From positions 1-5,442 of the forward strand of contig JAFDCC010000175.1 in NCBI GenBank assembly GCA_019312985.1: a DNA stretch of 5,442 nt, read 5' to 3'. The position numbers and the translations under genes are program-made. Positions 1-3,667 of the stretch are shown piece after piece (the first letter of the stretch is position 1; the number at the start of each line of letters is the position of its first letter). The DNA is from Deltaproteobacteria bacterium. Lineage in GTDB: Bacteria; Desulfobacterota; Desulfobulbia; Desulfobulbales; BM004. Under the pieces are notes generated by a model, which did no database searches, had not been told where the DNA came from, and was given only the letters and a program-made list of their open reading frames with translations.

Positions 1-752
1 GCACCTACCAGCCGGGCGACGACATCAGGACCATCGACTGGAACGTCACGGCCCGCACCGGTCACCCCTATGTGAAGCGCTACGTCGAAGAGCGGGAGAT
101 CACCGTCTTTTTCCTGGTCGACCTCTCCGCTTCCGGCTCCTTTGGAAGCAGTGACAGGCTGAAGCGGGAGATCGGGGCCGAGTTCTGTGCCCTGCTCGCC
201 TTTTCCGCCATCAAAAACAACGACCGGGTGGGGCTCATCGTCTTCACCGATACCATCGAACTCTTCATCCCGCCGGCCAAGGGCACCTCCCACGTCCTGC
301 GGCTGATCCGGGAGCTGCTCTACTTCGATGCCGGCAACCGGCAGAAGAGCACAGGCACCGATATCGGCACCGCCCTTGACTACCTTGGCAGGGTACAGCC
401 GAGACGCGGCGTCGTCTTTCTCGTCTCCGACTTTCTTGACCGGGAATTTGAGAAAAGCCTCCGGGTCCTGGCCCGCCGCCACGACCTCATTGCGGTGACC
501 GTCTCCGACCCCCGGGAACAAAGCCTCCCTGATGTTGGGCTCCTGGAGATCCAGGATGCGGAAAGCGGCGCCAGCCTGGTGGTTGACACGGGCAGCGCTG
601 CTGTGCGGAACAGGTATGAAGCAATGGCCCGAAAGCGGAGCGAAGAACTGGAAAGCCTTTTCCGCGCCGCCGGCGTTGATCACATCCGCCTCAGCACCGA
701 CCGGGACTACCTCCTCGACCTGGTGCGGTTCTTCCGCGCCAGGATGAAGTGA
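1..752 (+). CDS. DUF58 family protein with vWA/MIDAS fold (MoxR-associated), 5'-truncated by window edge
   Basis: The 3' part of a DUF58 gene; the reading frame is open from nt 3 and about 249 residues are visible. A GTG at nt 72 could be taken as a start, but it lies inside the conserved family block (YQPGDDIRTIDWNVTARTG then PYVKRYVEERE), so the true start is off the left edge, by my estimate some 45 residues upstream. Numbering from the Thr at nt 3, the vWA metal-site motif DLSAS is at 40-44, the matching TD at about 119-120 and the SDF at 142-144. The RRHDLIAVTVSDPRE block (about 158-172) and the C-terminal FFRAR are also typical. The family is normally encoded beside a MoxR-type AAA+ ATPase and is thought to act with it in envelope stress or protein maturation; the partner gene would lie to the left. 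No BatA/BatB-type vWA membrane gene follows. The stop TGA lies inside a heptad repeat. Family call is secure; the cellular role is inferred. Confidence 0.93.
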   Translation, partial: TYQPGDDIRTIDWNVTARTGHPYVKRYVEEREITVFFLVDLSASGSFGSSDRLKREIGAEFCALLAFSAIKNNDRVGLIVFTDTIELFIPPAKGTSHVLRLIRELLYFDAGNRQKSTGTDIGTALDYLGRVQPRRGVVFLVSDFLDREFEKSLRVLARRHDLIAVTVSDPREQSLPDVGLLEIQDAESGASLVVDTGSAAVRNRYEAMARKRSEELESLFRAAGVDHIRLSTDRDYLLDLVRFFRARMK

Positions 753-773
753 GGAGTGAGGATTGAGGTCTGA
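746..773 (+). repeat. Heptad tandem repeat overlapping the DUF58 stop codon
   Basis: Four head-to-tail 7-mers: GAAGTGA (746-752), GGAGTGA (753-759), GGATTGA (760-766) and GGTCTGA (767-773), with consensus GG(A/T)NTGA. The first unit supplies the last Lys codon and the TGA of the DUF58 gene. The same heptad returns at 816-843. Similar G/A-rich heptads occur between genes in many bacteria, as far as I recall. Confidence 0.75.
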
Positions 774-792
774 GAGAAAAAACAGGTTTCGA

Positions 793-808
793 GGGGGCAA
801 GGGGGCAA
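793..808 (+). repeat. 8-bp tandem duplication GGGGGCAA x2
   Basis: Two exact adjacent copies of GGGGGCAA (793-800 and 801-808) lie between the two heptad arrays. It is a short, G-rich direct repeat of unknown role, probably produced by replication slippage. Confidence 0.7.
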
Positions 809-815
809 GTGGTAA

Positions 816-843
816 GGAGTGAGGAGTGAGGAGTGAGGAGGAG
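816..843 (+). repeat. Second heptad array, GGAGTGA x3 plus one degenerate unit
   Basis: Three perfect GGAGTGA units at 816-822, 823-829 and 830-836 are followed by a degenerate GGAGGAG at 837-843. It is the same unit and orientation as the array over the DUF58 stop codon, from which it is separated by about 42 bp. Confidence 0.85.
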
Positions 844-851
844 CAACCACA

Positions 852-976
852 TTTAAGATCTCTCCGGCCTGCCGGCCGTTCGAGATGACATAATGAGAGG
901 GGCGAGGTTTCTGGGAGGCCCGCTTTCAAGCAGAAATAATTGCTGTCATTTCGAGTGAACGCGAGAAATCTTTAAA
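852..976. repeat. Inverted pair of REP/MITE-like repeat units
   Basis: The left arm (about 855-890) reads AAGATCTCTCC, a GC-rich core, then TTCGAGATGACA. The right arm (944-973) reads TGTCATTTCGAG, a short core, then GCGAGAAATCTTT. The reverse complement of the right arm matches the ends of the left arm (AAGAT-TCTC and TCGA-ATGACA), so two related units face each other across about 53 bp. The left core contains GGCC-TGCC-GGCC, able to form a small hairpin. No transposase is present. I recall similar AAGAT..TCTC..CGA.ATGACA units as dispersed intergenic repeats in several phyla. Non-autonomous mobility is inference. Confidence 0.6.
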
Positions 977-1012
977 CGTGCAGCAAGCACCTTCGGGCAC
1001 TTATAACTTTAA

Positions 1013-1057
1013 GAACTGGCCATTCACCATTGACAATTCACTATTAACAGTTCCCAT
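1013..1057. repeat. Degenerate AT-rich heptad array bracketed by a 6-bp inverted repeat
   Basis: Heptads TTCACCA (1023-1029), TTGACAA (1030-1036), TTCACTA (1037-1043), TTAACAG (1044-1050) and TTCCCAT (1051-1057) follow in strict 7-bp phase, with consensus near TTNACNA. The array is flanked by GAACTG (1013-1018) and CAGTTC (1048-1053), which could pair. Read on the minus strand it gives AGTGAAT, TGTCAAT and GGTGAAT, close to the AGTGAGG phase of the left arrays. The last unit touches the stop codon of the SYLF gene. Confidence 0.65.
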
Positions 1058-1626
1058 CACCGCACAATCTTCGTGTACTTTGACCCCTCCAGGGTCAGGT
1101 TGTACATCAGCCCCTTGTTGCCGAAGACAAAACCGACAATGGGATTTTTTACATTGGTCGTGTCAATCGTGCCGCCGACCCCAAGATCAACCAGGGCGAC
1201 TGAGCCGTCAACACCCGCTTCCCAGCCCTCGCTTGCCCGGAATTTTTTCAGGGCATCCTCCTCCATGAAGACGATAATGACCCGCTTTGACTGGGCCCCG
1301 AGCTGCAAGCCGATGGACGCCGCCGCCGTGTTGTAGTAATCCACGGTCTTGCCGCCGATCCGCAGGGCGCCTTCGCCGTATTCGCCGCCGATGCCGAAAC
1401 CTGCCTTTATGACGCTGGGAAAGACAAGCACCCCCTTGGCGCTCTTGAGAAACTCCTTGCCGCCCTTGATGTCACTGGCAAACTGCTCAAGGGTAACGTC
1501 AACGCCGATATCGATTTCCTGGGCCGATTTCGCCTGCGCCGTGCTTGCGCCTGCCAGCAGCACGACCAAAAACACCAGTATTGCCGGAAAAAAATGCCCC
1601 ATCCTGTCCGTTTGCCTTTTTCTCAT
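1057..1626 (-). CDS. Secreted SYLF/Ysc84-type lipid-binding domain protein
   Basis: A 189-residue protein with a basic N-terminus, a hydrophobic stretch (residues 13-27) and an AQA-K signal-peptidase I site near residue 32, so the mature form should be periplasmic. The rest is one SYLF (DUF500/Ysc84-like) domain. It shows KGVLVFPSVIKAGFGIGGEYGEG (64-86), the AASIGLQLGAQSKRVIIVF core (102-120) followed by MEEDALKKF, and the closing GNKGLMYNLTLEGSKYTKI (169-187). SYLF domains in eukaryotes bind phosphoinositides and actin; the role of the bacterial secreted form is not established, and phospholipid binding is inferred. Length and architecture are usual for the bacterial family. The ATG start is supported by a GAGG ribosome-binding site 8 nt upstream (1635-1638); a second Met at residue 9 is less likely. 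The gene appears monocistronic and converges on the DUF58 gene across the repeat junction. Confidence 0.9.
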   Translation of the reverse strand: MRKRQTDRMGHFFPAILVFLVVLLAGASTAQAKSAQEIDIGVDVTLEQFASDIKGGKEFLKSAKGVLVFPSVIKAGFGIGGEYGEGALRIGGKTVDYYNTAAASIGLQLGAQSKRVIIVFMEEDALKKFRASEGWEAGVDGSVALVDLGVGGTIDTTNVKNPIVGFVFGNKGLMYNLTLEGSKYTKIVR

Positions 1627-1683
1627 CAGATTTGCCTCACGTTTAAAATTTGCTCGAATAAAATACCGCTGACATCCTGCTGC

Positions 1684-1712
1684 ATTTTACATCTTTACCG
1701 CCGCCTGTGCAA
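1684..1712 (-). promoter_or_regulatory. Possible sigma70-type promoter for the SYLF gene
   Basis: On the minus strand, TTGCAC (1707-1712) and TAAAAT (1684-1689) are separated by exactly 17 nt. The -10 box matches five of six consensus bases, but the -35 box only three of six. Transcription would start near 1677, leaving a leader of about 50 nt before the ATG at 1626. It lies between the terminator of the upstream gene and the SYLF start, where a promoter is expected. Confidence 0.35.
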
Positions 1713-1751
1713 ATACGGCCTCAAGAGAACAGGTCTACAAGAATTCCATTT

Positions 1752-1775
1752 AAAAAAATAAAGCCAGGCTTTTAT
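1752..1775 (-). terminator. Intrinsic terminator after the acyltransferase gene
   Basis: Read on the minus strand, ATAAAAGC-CTG-GCTTTAT forms a stem of about seven pairs with one bulged A, followed directly by a run of seven T (1752-1758). It sits about 40 bp past the stop codon of the acyltransferase gene and ends the right-hand minus-strand cluster. Confidence 0.75.
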
Positions 1776-1816
1776 CCGTTCACGCGAAAGAGGCCTGTTG
1801 TTTCCCTGTCATGCCG

Positions 1817-2785
1817 CTAATTCCCACCGGTTGCCCGCCTGCCCACGGCCTTGCGCTTTTTTTTCTTTTCAAGCACTTCCGGGCGCGTCTTCCAGCGGTT
1901 GTGCATCCAGACCCACTGGGTCGGGTACTCCTTTATGTATTTTTCGATCACCCGGTGGAAGCGGCGGGTGTTCTCCTCCATGTCCTCCCTTCTGTTGCCG
2001 GTCCGGACAAGGGGAATCTCCTTTTCAATGATGAACATGAAAGTGTCGTCGGGCTTTTTGAGGTAGAACATGGGCAGAACCGGGGCGCTGGAGTCCATTG
2101 CCAGCATGGCGGCCCCGATAGGCGTATAGGCAGGTTTGCCGTAAAAATCAACGAACACGCCCCGGACATCGGTGTCCTGGTCGATGAGGATCGCAATAAG
2201 GTTGTTTTCCCGCAAAACTTGGAGGATGGCTTTATAGGACGAACCCCGTGCCAGGGTCGACACCCCCTTTTTGCCCCGGAATTCAAAAACCAGGGCGTTG
2301 AGCCTTTCGTTTGCCAATTTCTTGCCAACGGCAGTGGTCGGAATGCCGAGCATGGGTAGCGCCAGCGCCATCCCTTCCCAGCAGCCCATGTGGGACATGA
2401 GTCCCAGGATTCCCTTGCCCTGGGCATGGGCCGCCTGCAGGTGTTCGTTGCCATGGACCTCCAGGTCCCGAAAAAAATCCTCCGGTGTTTCCTGCCCCAT
2501 CCTGATTGCAAACTCGACGCCGCTCTTTCCCAGGTTGCGCCAGACCTCCCGGGCCATGGCCGCAATTGCCGCCGCACTCTTGTCCCGGCCGTATGCAGTC
2601 GTCAGGTTGGTCACCGTCTTGCGCCTCTCGCCCTTCATGAGCCGGAAAATCAGTGTCCCCAGGCTGCCGCCGAGGGCCATGGCAACCTTTCGCGGCAGAA
2701 CCCGGATAAGTGCAACCAGAACCTTGATGACGGCAACCAGAAGAGCGTACCTTATTTTTCTCCGTTTTTTTTTGAAGGAACCCAT
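1817..2785 (-). CDS. LpxL/LpxM (HtrB)-type lysophospholipid/lipid A acyltransferase
   Basis: A 322-residue LPLAT-superfamily enzyme of the HtrB/MsbB branch, which transfers a fatty acyl chain from acyl-ACP to a lipid A precursor on the inner face of the inner membrane. A basic tip (KKKRRK, residues 5-10) precedes one hydrophobic anchor (about 12-30). The catalytic HX4E motif is SHMGCWEG, with His132 and Glu137. It is followed by the LIDQDTDVRGVFVDFYGKPAYTPIG block (200-224) and the terminal WVWMHNRWKTRP signature (291-302). Length is near the usual 300-320 residues. The basic tail KKKKRKAVGRR is lysine-rich. The ATG at 2785 is the only normal start in frame after the preceding in-frame stop at 2858-2860, but no clear Shine-Dalgarno sequence precedes it. 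It follows the lipoprotein gene by 64 bp, probably in the same operon. Codons 5-7 are an A9 run and the 3' end has an A8 run. Whether the acceptor is lipid A or another glycolipid cannot be told. Confidence 0.92.
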   Translation of the reverse strand: MGSFKKKRRKIRYALLVAVIKVLVALIRVLPRKVAMALGGSLGTLIFRLMKGERRKTVTNLTTAYGRDKSAAAIAAMAREVWRNLGKSGVEFAIRMGQETPEDFFRDLEVHGNEHLQAAHAQGKGILGLMSHMGCWEGMALALPMLGIPTTAVGKKLANERLNALVFEFRGKKGVSTLARGSSYKAILQVLRENNLIAILIDQDTDVRGVFVDFYGKPAYTPIGAAMLAMDSSAPVLPMFYLKKPDDTFMFIIEKEIPLVRTGNRREDMEENTRRFHRVIEKYIKEYPTQWVWMHNRWKTRPEVLEKKKKRKAVGRRATGGN

Positions 2786-2828
2786 GGTGAAGTGTTCACG
2801 GAAGAGAAGGATGAAGGGGTTGTTGTAC

Positions 2829-2850
2829 AGGCCCCGCTGCCGGACGGCCT
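2829..2850 (-). other. Intercistronic hairpin after the lipoprotein stop
   Basis: On the minus strand AGGCC-GT-CCG-GCAG-CGG-GGCCT folds into an eight-pair stem with a 2-nt bulge and a 4-nt loop, overlapping the last base of the lipoprotein stop codon. No T-tract follows, so it is not a standard terminator. It may stabilise the mRNA or attenuate transcription between the two genes. Confidence 0.4.
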
Positions 2851-3488
2851 CAATATATCAGCCCGGATTCGGCCAGCCGCCTCATGATTGTCCCGGCGAA
2901 ATCCCTGGTGCGCGGCCCGACCCTGCCGTCAACCGGGGTGTCCGACCTGGCCGTCCAGAGAAGGGTGTCCGCTTTTACATCATAGATGGTGGTCTCAAGC
3001 ACCGCGGTTTTATACTCCATGGTATAGCCGGGACTCACCATGTAGGCCTCGCTGTAGTAACGGTACCACCCCCGGTAATAGTGCGGCGGCGGCACGTAGA
3101 CATATTCCGGCGGAACGTACTGCGTATCCCTCCTGATATCAATAACCCGCGTCATGAGTAAGAAATCGCTGCCGGATTTTTGTACACTGCTGTCGAGTTT
3201 CTTTTCATTGTGGAGGTCTTTATCCGGCAGCATGCGGTAGCTGGCCGTGGCATTTATGCCTCTCTCCCGGAAAAGGGCGACGAACTCATCCTCGAATATC
3301 CTGCGCAGCCCCCCGTCCTTGGCAACACCGACCACGAAAACATTGTCTATGGTATTTCCCCGGTATTCAGGGTCAACCCAGACGGAAGTCACCTGTGTCG
3401 CACTGCATGCCTGGAGAAGCAGTGCCGTGCCGACAAGCGCCCCGAGAAAACCGCCCGCCTTCTGAAGAGCTGTAAAATGGGTGTTCAT
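2850..3488 (-). CDS. Tyr/Pro-rich outer-membrane lipoprotein of unknown function
   Basis: A 212-residue protein with a lipoprotein signal: a hydrophobic stretch (residues 12-25) ending in LLLQAC, with lipidated Cys28. Ser at +2 predicts sorting to the outer membrane, and Gln at -2 is unusual but tolerated. The mature part starts TQVTSVWVDPEYRG and continues with an alpha/beta-looking segment (VFVVGVAKDGGLRRIFEDEFVALFRERGINATASYRMLPD, about 50-89) and a DFLLMTRVIDIRR strand (108-120). It then enters a Tyr/Pro-rich stretch (124-159) with 11 Tyr in 36 residues, and ends in a domain containing TTIYDVKADTLLWTARSDT. It resembles small hypothetical envelope lipoproteins that carry a T-S-W-x-DP-x-Y opening; I cannot assign a named family with confidence. 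An AGGA ribosome-binding site 8 nt before the ATG supports the start. It lies between an Omp85 gene and an acyltransferase gene, so a role in outer-membrane assembly is plausible but inferred. Confidence 0.85.
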   Translation of the reverse strand: MNTHFTALQKAGGFLGALVGTALLLQACSATQVTSVWVDPEYRGNTIDNVFVVGVAKDGGLRRIFEDEFVALFRERGINATASYRMLPDKDLHNEKKLDSSVQKSGSDFLLMTRVIDIRRDTQYVPPEYVYVPPPHYYRGWYRYYSEAYMVSPGYTMEYKTAVLETTIYDVKADTLLWTARSDTPVDGRVGPRTRDFAGTIMRRLAESGLIY

Positions 3489-3496
3489 GACCTTCG

Positions 3497-3500
3497 TCCT
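3497..3500 (-). promoter_or_regulatory. Ribosome-binding site of the lipoprotein gene
   Basis: AGGA on the minus strand, within AAAAGGACGAAGGTC, lies 8 nt before the ATG at 3488. It fixes the start that gives a well-formed lipoprotein signal peptide. Confidence 0.6.
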
Positions 3501-3551
3501 TTTATTCAGGTTTTATATCCCGGCCGACGCATCCCATTACCCTGCCGGCAA

Positions 3552-3569
3552 TCCTGGTTTTGTCCAGGA
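3552..3569. repeat. Perfect 6-bp inverted repeat in the leader of the lipoprotein gene
   Basis: TCCTGG (3552-3557) and CCAGGA (3564-3569) flank a 6-nt spacer about 65 bp upstream of the lipoprotein start. A perfect 8-bp palindrome TGCCGGCA lies next to it (3543-3550). It could be an operator or an RNA hairpin; no T-tract follows on either strand. Confidence 0.35.
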
Positions 3570-3648
3570 AGGACTTTACCACATCTAAAGCGGCTTTTCG
3601 CGGCAGAAAATGGTTTGCCTTGACGTTCTTCCGTTTCCCACCGGCTGC

Positions 3649-3667
3649 GTTGACACGGCACGTCAAC
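3649..3667 (-). other. Hairpin immediately after the Omp85 stop codon
   Basis: GTTGAC and GTCAAC (six perfect pairs, 7-nt loop) begin at the base directly after the TGA of the Omp85 gene. The following minus-strand sequence is not T-rich, so this is a weak terminator at best. It may be a processing or stabilising hairpin between cistrons. Confidence 0.4.

Larger units (their letters stand above)
753..1056. other. Repeat-rich intergenic junction between convergent genes
   Basis: This 304-bp stretch holds no credible gene on either strand. It is almost entirely made of short repeats: heptad arrays at 746-773 and 816-843, an 8-bp duplication at 793-808, an inverted pair of longer units at about 852-976, and an AT-rich heptad array at 1013-1057. 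I see no intrinsic terminator with a U-tract for either of the convergent genes that end here. Confidence 0.8.

Noticed and set aside
793..825. G-rich stretch as a possible G-quadruplex
   Set aside because: Only two long G runs are present; the others are GG, so only a weak two-layer structure is possible. The tandem duplication explains the pattern.
980..1002. GCACCTTCGGGCAC as a terminator hairpin
   Set aside because: The arms are not true reverse complements (GCACC would need GGTGC), and no T-tract follows on either strand.
746..1057. Repeats as a CRISPR array
   Set aside because: Units are 7-8 bp and directly adjacent or in inverted pairs, with no regular 30-bp repeats, unique spacers or cas genes.
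1811..2359. 182-codon plus-strand open frame
   Set aside because: It is fully antisense to the 3' half of the acyltransferase gene, whose conserved motifs define the real frame.
2271..3161. 296-codon open frame on the plus strand
   Set aside because: It lies antisense across the acyltransferase and lipoprotein genes, has no recognisable domain, and its composition is that of a shadow frame of GC-rich coding DNA. Both minus-strand genes have strong family motifs.
3512..3540. TATAAA box as a promoter for the lipoprotein gene
   Set aside because: TATAAA (3512-3517, minus strand) is a fair -10 box, but no acceptable -35 element is found 16-18 nt upstream.
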